Source: Lentisphaeria bacterium
GTDB lineage: Bacteria; Verrucomicrobiota; Lentisphaeria; Victivallales; UBA1829
Reading direction: 5' to 3'
NCBI GenBank assembly: GCA_003526375.1
Contig: DPDG01000081.1
Coordinates: forward strand, 45,816 to 91,859
DNA: 46,044 bases
Shown here: one piece after another, positions 33,948 to 41,568 of the stretch
How positions within the stretch are numbered: position 1 is the first letter of the stretch
Layout of the letters: every line of letters begins with the position of its first letter
Notes under the pieces: generated by a model
What the model was told of the DNA's origin: nothing
The model's input: only the letters and a program-made list of their open reading frames with translations
Databases searched by the model: none
Made by a program: the position numbers and the translations under genes

Positions 33948-36830
33948 TTACAGTCTGTTACCGGTTTTCGTGTGGAAACCGAGTCCGGGCATAGCATTCA
34001 ACCCTACGGCAAAACTCAGATAACGGGACCATGTCCGCTCTCCATTGCCGTCACGATCGCAGGACGCGCCGCCCATCAGCTGGAAATACCAGCAATGGAA
34101 ATCGCGGGTCAGAGTGAAACCGGCATTCTGAACCAAAGCTTTTTCAACATCGTAGCTGACTGTGACCATTCCTTTCAGGCGCTCGTCAATCATTGTCGGG
34201 AAGTTCAGGGTAAGCATCAGGTACTGGTGCCGTTCGAAATAGGAGCGGAAACGGGAAGTCGAATTGAGCGCCGCCAGAGTCGAGCCCATGGAATAAGCGG
34301 TGCGCTGTTCATAGCCGTCGGAATACAGATAGCTGGCGGAAACAATCCAGTCGTCAGTGATCTTGTAGGCAAGAGTCGTGTTCCAGCGGTTGATCAATTT
34401 GTTGGAGATACCCGGCTGACCGACTCTTTCACTGCCGCGGGTCACCTGCTCATCATGCCCGTTGTTGCCGCCGAGGTCCAGCAGAAGATCGGTCGTGAAC
34501 GTCAAATTCGCAAACGGCGTGAAACGGAAGATTGTCCCCAGATCGCCGATATGATTGAATCCGGCGGTCCGGTCAAAATGGAAATCCCAGTAGTTTTCAA
34601 GAGCCATCCATTCATAAATCTGCGAGTTGCGTCTGGTCTGCAAACGGTTCTGCAAACCGAAACGGATGAAATTCTGACGTTCAATCTGATCGACATCATC
34701 AAAATAATAAAGTTTCTTGTAAGTAACAGTCGGATCAGGAATCAAAGTGTAATTGATGTATGGTACCGCCACGTGTCGCAAACCGTCAATTTCCCAGAAA
34801 GCATTTTTAGGCGTCTGCCACGTGCGGTAGAACTCCGTATTGGCTTCCAAACCGAATTCGGCGACGAAACGGTAGCGCGCACCGCCTTTGTGGTCGTAGT
34901 TCTGAACTTTCAAATACTGATCCGGCCACGAATCAATATCATCCGCATTGATGATCGTGTAAAGGTCTTCAATGTCAACAGACCTTTTTGAAGATCTGGA
35001 ATAAGCGGTGAAACGGCCGCCTGCACGCGGAATCAGGTTGACTGCATCAAAAAGCTTGATGGGATAATAGAACATGTGCAGAGTATCGAAACGGAAGGAA
35101 CTGTAGTCCTTGGGATCTTCAAAGTATCCGGAAAAAGCTTCAGGGTTCAGGCTCGACAACTGAGCCGCTTTTTCAGAATTCGACAGGCTCTGATTGCGGA
35201 TGATCTGAGCAGCCTGTGCAAGTTCGGCGGCGGAAAGATTCGGGCGTTCCCGGTTGAGAATGCCGTACAGATTCAGATTCAGGTTTTCATCACGGTCGTA
35301 ATTGTAACGGCGCCAGTTCATCCGGTAATAGCCGACACTGGACTGTCCCTGGTAATAAATATTCTTGAACAGCTCCTGACGCTGGAAATCCAGACGGAAC
35401 TCAGGGAGGCGCTCCACCATGCTGTCAAAGGAATTCGCCTTGACAACAGTTTGGAGAGTCGCAGCAAAACGTTCCCCCTGATACTCAAGCGCCGCAAAAG
35501 TAGGCGGCTGAATATTGGAGTCGTAACGGGCCTCGAAGTAGTCTTCAAGGAAGTTGTAGTCGCTGATCCGGTCGAACTGTCCTCTGAAATCCAAGCGGGG
35601 AGTCAGATGGGTCAGATTCGCAATTTTAAATTCAAACCTGTTCTTCGGGATGCGGAAACGGCTGTTTCTCTTGATCCATTCCGGCATACTCATGTCATCG
35701 GGGGCGTCGCCGTGCTCGCTTTCCCAGTAATCGTAAGGATTGCGGTCATGAATCGAGTAGGCAAAAATTTCGGTAAGCGACTCCGGGGTCTGGATATCCG
35801 CCGTCGCCCCGTAACCGAATCCGCGCTGTTCATAAAAATCCAGCATGACCGCGGCTTTCACCAAAGCAGGCTCATCCAGCAGTTCCAATTCCTTGCTGGT
35901 CCGCAGATAATATCCCCAGGACGAGGAATTACCGAACTCGAAACGTCCGCCGAACGTATTGGAATCCGCAGGCTTGTAAAGCGCGGGAAACCAGAATACG
36001 GGAAAATCCCAGACTCTGAGGACATTGTTGAAAGACCATGCGGAATGTTCACCGTAGTCCGGATTGTAATTCGTCACGCCGCGATTCGCCTCGCGCGGCG
36101 ACAGGGTCAGGGTCGAAGCGCCGATCGAATAATGCGCATTGTTGTCCAGCTCATATTCGCAAGTCGTCATCTTTGCGTCGTGGAGCTTGATCTTGCCGTT
36201 CGGAAAACGTTCCGCAAATTTGCCGGAACAGTAAAGCAGCCCGGTTTTGATCATAAAATCCCGAAACTCCAGCGTGCCCGTGTCAAGATTTCCCGAAGCC
36301 CGCGCCGCTTTCATATAAGCGGCTGTCGTATAAACCGTCGCCTTGATCTTCTGCTGTCCGGTCGGCAGGGTCTCAATTCCGTTCACCACCACCCGGCAGG
36401 TCGGGTCCTTGAGAAGCTCATCATATTCATCCTGAGTCAAAGTGACGGGAGAAGACGCCGTCCCGGAGAAAACGACATTTCCCGCGACTTCAAGGTCTTT
36501 CGTCTGAAGATTGATCACCGCCTTGTCGCAGGTGATCTGGAAATTGCCGGAACGGATCACAACGTGCCCTTCCGCAATCAGGTTCGCCCCGACATATTTA
36601 TAAGAATCGGCGCTGGTATCCAGTTTTTCTTTGGAAAGGTCCTTGAATTTCGGAATCGGAGTTGTTTTGATCTGGAAAGCACTTTTATCCAACAGGTTCG
36701 TCTTGAAATTCGAATTATCCGAATTCGTCTTGTAACCATCCGCATAGAGACTTCCGCTTACCAGCAGGAGAAATGCGCCTGTCATTACGACATGCACCCT
36801 TTTATTTTTTTTCAGCTTTCTCTTTCGCAC
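33948..36830 (-). CDS. lptD: LPS-assembly outer-membrane protein LptD-like (OstA/Imp)
   Basis: A 960-residue protein with a basic n-region and hydrophobic signal (V-V-M-T-G-A-F-L-L-L-V-S-G-S-L-Y-A). Residues ~65-120 form an OstA/LptA-like jellyroll (Y-V-G-A-N-L-I-A-E-G-H-V-V-I-R, then L-E-V-A-G-N-V-V-F-S-G). A long LptD-type domain follows (F-P-V-F-W-F-P-A-L-Y-K-P), with many aromatic-rich amphipathic strands to the end, as expected for the barrel. LptD inserts LPS in the outer leaflet; its presence implies a diderm LPS-bearing cell. It is longer than E. coli LptD (784), with an inserted loop near residue 130-165. The GTG start at 36830 gives the best signal peptide but lacks a clear Shine-Dalgarno; ATG 36785 is an alternative. 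Confidence 0.85.
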   Translation of the reverse strand: MRKRKLKKNKRVHVVMTGAFLLLVSGSLYADGYKTNSDNSNFKTNLLDKSAFQIKTTPIPKFKDLSKEKLDTSADSYKYVGANLIAEGHVVIRSGNFQITCDKAVINLQTKDLEVAGNVVFSGTASSPVTLTQDEYDELLKDPTCRVVVNGIETLPTGQQKIKATVYTTAAYMKAARASGNLDTGTLEFRDFMIKTGLLYCSGKFAERFPNGKIKLHDAKMTTCEYELDNNAHYSIGASTLTLSPREANRGVTNYNPDYGEHSAWSFNNVLRVWDFPVFWFPALYKPADSNTFGGRFEFGNSSSWGYYLRTSKELELLDEPALVKAAVMLDFYEQRGFGYGATADIQTPESLTEIFAYSIHDRNPYDYWESEHGDAPDDMSMPEWIKRNSRFRIPKNRFEFKIANLTHLTPRLDFRGQFDRISDYNFLEDYFEARYDSNIQPPTFAALEYQGERFAATLQTVVKANSFDSMVERLPEFRLDFQRQELFKNIYYQGQSSVGYYRMNWRRYNYDRDENLNLNLYGILNRERPNLSAAELAQAAQIIRNQSLSNSEKAAQLSSLNPEAFSGYFEDPKDYSSFRFDTLHMFYYPIKLFDAVNLIPRAGGRFTAYSRSSKRSVDIEDLYTIINADDIDSWPDQYLKVQNYDHKGGARYRFVAEFGLEANTEFYRTWQTPKNAFWEIDGLRHVAVPYINYTLIPDPTVTYKKLYYFDDVDQIERQNFIRFGLQNRLQTRRNSQIYEWMALENYWDFHFDRTAGFNHIGDLGTIFRFTPFANLTFTTDLLLDLGGNNGHDEQVTRGSERVGQPGISNKLINRWNTTLAYKITDDWIVSASYLYSDGYEQRTAYSMGSTLAALNSTSRFRSYFERHQYLMLTLNFPTMIDERLKGMVTVSYDVEKALVQNAGFTLTRDFHCWYFQLMGGASCDRDGNGERTWSRYLSFAVGLNAMPGLGFHTKTGNRL

Positions 36831-36848
36831 AATACACTCAGGATAAAA

Positions 36849-36876
36849 ATTATAGTTAAACTTATTAGCAATTTAA
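36849..36876 (-). promoter_or_regulatory. Candidate lptD promoter
   Basis: Minus strand TTAAAT (36876-36871), 16 bases, TATAAT (36854-36849), about 20 bases before GTG 36830. The short leader leaves little room for a ribosome-binding site, which fits either a weak start or use of ATG 36785. Confidence 0.45.
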
Positions 36877-36936
36877 TACTGAAACAGAATGATTTCAAGG
36901 AGGAAAAGAAAGAATACCGACAATTATACAGTAAAA

Positions 36937-36965
36937 AGCCTCCGGCCTGTAAAAAACCGGAGGCT
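36937..36965 (-). terminator. Terminator after the dehydrogenase operon
   Basis: Perfect 9-bp stem AGCCTCCGG (36937-36945) with CCGGAGGCT (36957-36965), 11-base loop, followed on the minus strand by TTTTT (36937-36933). It separates the operon from lptD. Confidence 0.88.
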
Positions 36966-36986
36966 CCAGAGAACAGAAATACGGTC

Positions 36987-38666
36987 TTACTTCTCGAATT
37001 TCCTGAGAAGTTCCGCCTCGGTTGCAGTCGTATAGGTACCGTCCGCGGCAAAAGTCTTCTCAAGCCCGGGGACCAGCGTCGGCATCTTGTCAACCGCGGT
37101 CAGCGGCATATCGGGGCAATTCGGGAAAATCACGGTCTTGCCGGGGAACTTCGCATTTGCAACAGCCTCAAGTCCCTCTTTCAGAACCTTCATGCCGCCG
37201 ATCGCCGCCAGCGCGGAAACAGGATTCAAAGTCCCCGCCTCCACAAGACGGATCGTATGGCGCAGATCCTCGGTGCGGCTTCCGCTTGAACCGATGAAAC
37301 GGAAACCGTTTGCGGCGATTCCGGCAGTCGGTAGTTCCGCCTCCTTGCCCGCGGGAATTCCGGCAAAGATGTTCATCAGCCCGTCCTTGCCGAGATGCTT
37401 TGCGGAGCCGGAAACCAGCGCCGGAACGGGAACCAGCATGATGATATCGTCAAAACCTTCCGGCGCAAACGCCGTCACGGCATCGTCAAACTCCTGCGGA
37501 GACGCAAAGTCGGCAGGATTCATCAATTTGAATTCGATCCCGCGCTTCTCGGCGATCGGCCCCAGCTGTTCCTTCACATGGGCAATGCGTGTCTTGTCCA
37601 TATCCGTCACAAGAATACGTGCGGGTCCGTCCTCGCTGTCCACAGCCAACTGCGTGTGCATCTGCCCCATTGCGCCCGCGCCGCCGGGAAGCCAGCAGGT
37701 TCCGCCTTTCCTGACCGAACTTCTGACATTCCGCCCGTAAGCGGCGGAAAGGTCGGTTCCCGTCGTCCCCTGATAAAACCAGCCCTGATAGTGGATGCTG
37801 CCGACGTCGAACATCCAGTTTTCTCTGGAATAATCGCCGATGAAATTGATGCATGCGCCGATCTTGCCGGCTTTTGCCGCCGCCTCACCTTCGGCACGCT
37901 CACATCCGCAGAGGAAAATATCATCATATTTTCCATCCGCAGGAAGCGCGGACGCGACCTTGACTTCAGTATCAGGATATGCCTTTGCGATTTCCGCGGC
38001 AAATCCGGCAGGAGCCTTCACCAGCGTAACGGAAGCAGGCGTGGCTTCCGCAAGCAGTTTGCCGAGTTCATACCCGGATGCATGGGAACCGAACACGAAA
38101 AGCATGTCGCTGCGGTCCGCAGGTTTCACGCGGTGCTTGATCGTATAACTTGCAAGAACGCAGGTCCACGGCTCAAGCAGGGCGGCGACGGCGGACGGCA
38201 TCGAATCCGCGATGGGAAGCAGGTAGCATCCCTCATCACCATTCAGAACTTTCTGGTTGATTACGCTGTACTGCGCCATACCGCCGTTCAGAGCGTAACC
38301 ATAGGCGAATCCGACGCCGTTTACATAGACGTCAGCCTGAATGATATAGCGCTGCCCGATTTTGAATTTGTCCTGAATCTTCGAGCCGACTTTTACAATG
38401 CTCATGACGGCTTCATGCCCGGGAATCACAGGGTCCTCTTTCAGATTTTTGGAAATCACGCGCGGATGCGACTCTCCGGCGCGAATCAGCTTCACATCGG
38501 AAAAGCAAAGCCCGATCGCTTCGATCTTGACCAGCAGTTCATCGTCCGCAATTTCCGGCATGGGAAGGACAGACGGTTCATTGTCTCTGCCGAAATTTTC
38601 AAATCCGGCGCCGAACAGCTGCCACGCCAGAATTTTTTCCGGCATAACACTTTTTTCCTCTTTCAT
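36987..38666 (-). CDS. Enlarged zinc-type medium-chain alcohol/polyol dehydrogenase-like protein
   Basis: A 559-residue protein of the medium-chain dehydrogenase family (usually 340-400). The N-terminal catalytic domain has I-G-L-C-F-S-D-V-K, P-V-I-P-G-H-E-A-V and L-E-P-W-T. Two Rossmann-like regions are visible: F-V-F-G-S-H-A-S-G-Y near 185 and L-P-G-G-A-G-A-M-G-Q-M near 325. The added length therefore sits between or within the nucleotide-binding half. The C-terminus has F-I-G-S-S-G-S-R-T-E-D. Sugar-alcohol or sugar-phosphate oxidation is a guess (SorE-like). ATG 38666 has AAGGGAG 9 bases upstream; ATG 38645 with GAGGA is an alternative. It is 51 bases after the Nudix gene and ends before a terminator. 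Confidence 0.72.
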   Translation of the reverse strand: MKEEKSVMPEKILAWQLFGAGFENFGRDNEPSVLPMPEIADDELLVKIEAIGLCFSDVKLIRAGESHPRVISKNLKEDPVIPGHEAVMSIVKVGSKIQDKFKIGQRYIIQADVYVNGVGFAYGYALNGGMAQYSVINQKVLNGDEGCYLLPIADSMPSAVAALLEPWTCVLASYTIKHRVKPADRSDMLFVFGSHASGYELGKLLAEATPASVTLVKAPAGFAAEIAKAYPDTEVKVASALPADGKYDDIFLCGCERAEGEAAAKAGKIGACINFIGDYSRENWMFDVGSIHYQGWFYQGTTGTDLSAAYGRNVRSSVRKGGTCWLPGGAGAMGQMHTQLAVDSEDGPARILVTDMDKTRIAHVKEQLGPIAEKRGIEFKLMNPADFASPQEFDDAVTAFAPEGFDDIIMLVPVPALVSGSAKHLGKDGLMNIFAGIPAGKEAELPTAGIAANGFRFIGSSGSRTEDLRHTIRLVEAGTLNPVSALAAIGGMKVLKEGLEAVANAKFPGKTVIFPNCPDMPLTAVDKMPTLVPGLEKTFAADGTYTTATEAELLRKFEK

Positions 38667-38717
38667 TACTTTCATCTCCCTTTTCTCAGGTTGCACCTGA
38701 TGTTTCATTTATTTGTT

Positions 38718-39269
38718 TCAGTGTCGTTTGATATCATTTCTCGCCATATAATGTTTCAAAGCATTTCTTGCGGAGTCAAAAGAAACCTCTCTCATATCAA
38801 TTTCCTGCGGAAACATCACCGCAATACCGGAACTTTCATCCAGCGCCCGGGCGGAGGAAAAGTCGGGAACCTGCGCCGAAAAGTAAAGGTCCGTCGAGAC
38901 ATAAGCCACACCGCGATAGGAATACGGATTGACATCACTGTAAAAATAGTCCAGATTTTCCGGCAGGAGCACGATCCCGCACTCCTCTGCAAGCTCCCTG
39001 CACGCCGCATCCTCCGGCTTTTCGAAAATATCGGCAAAACCGCCCGGCACATCCAGCCTGCCTTTTGCCGGCTCCTTCGCACGGCGCGTCAGCAGAATTC
39101 TGCCGGAGGCGTCACGCAAAACAACAGCCACGGCAAGAGCGGCATTGAAAAAAAGGACGAATCCGCACCGGGAACATTCCAGATAGTTTTCCCGCGGCGG
39201 CGTCCGGACCGGCGCTCCGCATTGAGGGCAGAAACGGATTGAATCCAAAGTCGGATGATATTGCTTCAT
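38718..39269 (-). CDS. Nudix hydrolase with N-terminal zinc ribbon
   Basis: A 183-residue protein. Cys pairs C14-P-Q-C17 and C32-S-R-C35 form a zinc ribbon. The Nudix box is complete: G-x5-E-x7-R-E-L-x-E-E-x-G (G-F-A-D-I-F-E ... R-E-L-A-E-E-C-G). Zinc-ribbon Nudix proteins include NudC-type NADH/NAD-RNA pyrophosphatases, but this one is shorter than E. coli NudC (257) and lacks its extra N-terminal domain, so the substrate is open. It overlaps the upstream gene by four bases (ATGA), implying coupled expression with the nucleoside-deoxyribosyltransferase-like protein; nucleotide salvage or clean-up is a reasonable inference. Confidence 0.88.
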   Translation of the reverse strand: MKQYHPTLDSIRFCPQCGAPVRTPPRENYLECSRCGFVLFFNAALAVAVVLRDASGRILLTRRAKEPAKGRLDVPGGFADIFEKPEDAACRELAEECGIVLLPENLDYFYSDVNPYSYRGVAYVSTDLYFSAQVPDFSSARALDESSGIAVMFPQEIDMREVSFDSARNALKHYMARNDIKRH

Positions 39270-39907
39270 GACAACAGCCCTGACTCCGCCTTCTCTTTGA
39301 GGATTGCCTGAATGCGCTCAGGAGTCATCACGTTTTCAAAACCGCCGCCGCAGCTTTTCACAAACCAGGAATAAACCCGTTCCGCCTTTTCCAGATCACC
39401 GGCATACAATGACGGACGGGCGGCAACCTCATCCAACGCACCGGTGACCAGCTTCGCAATCCTGTGCACATATACGGCAAGGTCATCAGGCGAAACCACG
39501 GTTTCATGATAAAGCGCCAGCGCATTGATCCGGAGTGTCAGACTGCGCGGATAGCCGGAACACATCAGGTTCCACGGATCCTCGCTGACCGCCTGATCCC
39601 CGGCATTGCGGAAGTCCGTGCGCAACAGCACACAGGGGATATCCAGCATTTTCGCCGCCATGAACTCCACAACGGTACCGGAATCCAGATCCGTTCCATC
39701 GAAATTCAACAGCGCCAGATGGCAACTCATCACCATATCCAGATCGCCGTTCCGAATACTTGTGTTCCGCAGTTTGTTGCCCTCATTCGCCTGAGGAAGC
39801 AAAGTATTGTATCTTCCGCATGAGGCTTTTGCGATCGCCTGGCTCAAAAGCAGATTGCCCGCGAGATGTTTGAAATCAAAAAGATCACCCGCATGATATA
39901 CGTTCAT
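39266..39907 (-). CDS. Nucleoside 2-deoxyribosyltransferase-like protein
   Basis: A 213-residue cytoplasmic protein. The start N-V-Y-H-A-G-D-L-F-D and the core L-L-N-F-D-G-T-D-L-D-S-G-T-V-V-E-F (with Asp and Glu of the active site) match the nucleoside 2-deoxyribosyltransferase family (PF05014). These enzymes swap bases on deoxynucleosides or hydrolyse deoxynucleotides. AAGGA lies 8 bases before ATG 39907. It is the first gene of a three-gene minus-strand operon with the Nudix hydrolase and the dehydrogenase. Confidence 0.82.
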   Translation of the reverse strand: MNVYHAGDLFDFKHLAGNLLLSQAIAKASCGRYNTLLPQANEGNKLRNTSIRNGDLDMVMSCHLALLNFDGTDLDSGTVVEFMAAKMLDIPCVLLRTDFRNAGDQAVSEDPWNLMCSGYPRSLTLRINALALYHETVVSPDDLAVYVHRIAKLVTGALDEVAARPSLYAGDLEKAERVYSWFVKSCGGGFENVMTPERIQAILKEKAESGLLS

Positions 39908-39936
39908 AAAATATCCTTAAATTCATAAAAATAATC

Positions 39937-39964
39937 TTGATTTTTCATTCCGGTGCGATATGGT
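39937..39964 (+). promoter_or_regulatory. Candidate promoter of the acyltransferase-like gene
   Basis: TTGATT (39937-39942), 16-base spacer, TATGGT (39959-39964); predicted leader about 60 bases to ATG 40031. The divergent operon's promoter in the same 123-base region was not resolved. Confidence 0.4.
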
Positions 39965-40030
39965 AACAACCGGATGACACTAATATGAAGTCACCTTTTC
40001 AATTTTTCAAGCAGAAAAGCAGAGGAAAAT

Positions 40031-41278
40031 ATGACGATTGACGATTTTTGTTCCGTTCTGGGCTTCGATCACGCGGCAAAACATATTCTGGAGGACGTCT
40101 GGGAAGAAGCCGCCAGGACAGCGCCGCAGGGAATTCCTCCGTTCATGACAATGGATTTCTGCCGCAGATACTATCCCCACACAGGCGGCGATCCCGAACT
40201 TCTGAAACGCATGGAGGAGGTCTGCCGGATTGTGGCGAAAACGCCCGAAGCCGCATTTTATGCCTGGCTGCTGCACTACTCCGTATTCCACCGGACGCCG
40301 GCGGCGAATTTCGGCTCCCTGCCCCTGCCGGTGAAACTGTTCGGCGAAAATGCGGGCGTATTTCAACTGATGTTCGCTGTCAGCGCCATTCCCATGATCG
40401 AAGCAACCGTGGAGCGTCTCAATATCCCGGAACAGTATGCGCTTGATATTGCAAAATGGATCGGGGGGACGATTCAGATTTTCGCGGAAGGGCACAACGG
40501 GCTTCCGGGGCATACACTCCAGCAATCGGGCTGGATACGGCACTATATCGACGGGCGCCTGTTCAGGATCGGGCGCTTTGAATATCTCATGCACACCTGC
40601 CCGGACTGGGTTCCGGCAATTTACCGGAACAGGAAAGACGGTTCTCTGATGGTATTCTGCCGCGATAACTGGCGCTTCATGCCGGACGGGTCCATACCGT
40701 TGATCACAACCCCGGCTCAGGAGCTGGTTTCCACAAAGCTCAAGATTCTGGACAATCATGTGACCGGAACTCCCATCACACCAGACGGCAAGGTCCTGAT
40801 CAGGCGCAAAGTAACCATTGACCTCGCGGAATGGGAAGGAATCTGCCAGCCGTGGGAACTGGTCCCGAGCATTCATATTCCCGGCGGGGGCGGGATGAAA
40901 CCTGAACTGGTCAAGCAGTCCATGCTGGATGCAAAAGAATTTTTCCGGAAATATTTCAAGCAGGACGTCAAACTGTTTGTCTGCGCGTCATGGATACTCA
41001 ATCCTGACTGGGAAACGGAACTGCCGGACTCAAATCTGGCGAAATTCATGCGCGAAGGATACATGACTCCGTTCGGGAAAGCCGGAGGGCGCGACGGCAT
41101 CTTCTTCATTTTCGGACGTACGGACAATGAGGACCCCCTCACCTATCCGGCGCACAATACAATGCAGCAGGCGTTTCACCGTCTGCTGAAAGCCGGCAGA
41201 CCGTTGCGCAGCGGCGCGATTTTCTTCCTGACCGACAAACTGGACCGTTTCGGAACGCAATATTACCGCAGTCGCTGA
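40031..41278 (+). CDS. GNAT-like acyltransferase-domain protein of unknown substrate
   Basis: A 415-residue cytoplasmic protein; GAGGA lies 4-5 bases before ATG. Its helical N-terminal part (to ~125) and its C-terminal part (Q-P-W-E-L-V-P-S-I-H-I-P, K-L-F-V-C-A-S-W-I-L-N-P) resemble the NAT_N/GNAT_C pair of large uncharacterised acyltransferase-domain proteins. That recognition is from memory and moderate. The motif I-H-I-P-G-G-G-G-M-K-P-E suggests a phosphate or CoA-binding loop. It lies 290 bases upstream of fucI on the same strand but is separated by a promoter, so a shared role is not implied. Confidence 0.6.
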   Translation: MTIDDFCSVLGFDHAAKHILEDVWEEAARTAPQGIPPFMTMDFCRRYYPHTGGDPELLKRMEEVCRIVAKTPEAAFYAWLLHYSVFHRTPAANFGSLPLPVKLFGENAGVFQLMFAVSAIPMIEATVERLNIPEQYALDIAKWIGGTIQIFAEGHNGLPGHTLQQSGWIRHYIDGRLFRIGRFEYLMHTCPDWVPAIYRNRKDGSLMVFCRDNWRFMPDGSIPLITTPAQELVSTKLKILDNHVTGTPITPDGKVLIRRKVTIDLAEWEGICQPWELVPSIHIPGGGGMKPELVKQSMLDAKEFFRKYFKQDVKLFVCASWILNPDWETELPDSNLAKFMREGYMTPFGKAGGRDGIFFIFGRTDNEDPLTYPAHNTMQQAFHRLLKAGRPLRSGAIFFLTDKLDRFGTQYYRSR

Positions 41279-41308
41279 AAACAGGGCGGAGTAAACTTTC
41301 CGCGCGGT

Positions 41309-41398
41309 GCAGCCGGCATCGGCAATGCCCTTGCCGCCGTGTCATCGCCGGACAGGAGGGCGGCGCGATCCGAGCCTCGCCTGTCTTCATGCGGCTGC
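41309..41398. other. Structured intergenic segment resembling a three-way junction
   Basis: GCAGCCG (41309-41315) pairs with CGGCTGC (41392-41398), enclosing two hairpins: CGGCAA/TTGCCG (41320-41325 with 41331-41336) and GACAGG/CCTGTC (41351-41356 with 41380-41385). It lies after the acyltransferase gene and upstream of the fucI promoter. It could be a 3'-UTR structure, a small RNA or chance GC pairing. Confidence 0.35.
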
Positions 41399-41422
41399 CT
41401 GGAAAAGACAGATGTTTATTTT

Positions 41423-41488
41423 ATTCATATAAAATCATACATTATTCATATTTCAGGTGTTGACTAAATTCATATTGCCACCTATGTT
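41423..41488 (+). promoter_or_regulatory. fucI promoter with three ATTCATAT direct repeats
   Basis: TTGACT (41460-41465), 17-base spacer and TATGTT (41483-41488) form a good sigma-70 promoter with an ~80-base leader. ATTCATAT occurs three times in the same orientation at 41423-41430, 41444-41451 and 41468-41475, spaced 21 and 24 bases. Two copies lie upstream of the -35 and one in the spacer, suggesting an AraC-type or other regulator binding along one helix face. Confidence 0.6.
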
Positions 41489-41568
41489 TTTCCTGTAAAA
41501 TGGATTTTCGAGTGCAATTTGAACATTGGGCAACGATAGTATCATAACCAAACAAGGAGGTATGTCCT

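Noticed and set aside
35076..37289. 737-codon plus-strand frame across lptD
   Set aside because: Antisense to a signal-peptide-bearing LptD-like protein and crosses a good terminator; no domain recognised.
37395..39242. 615-codon plus-strand frame across the dehydrogenase and Nudix genes
   Set aside because: It lies antisense to two recognisable genes and reads as low-complexity R/H-rich sequence.
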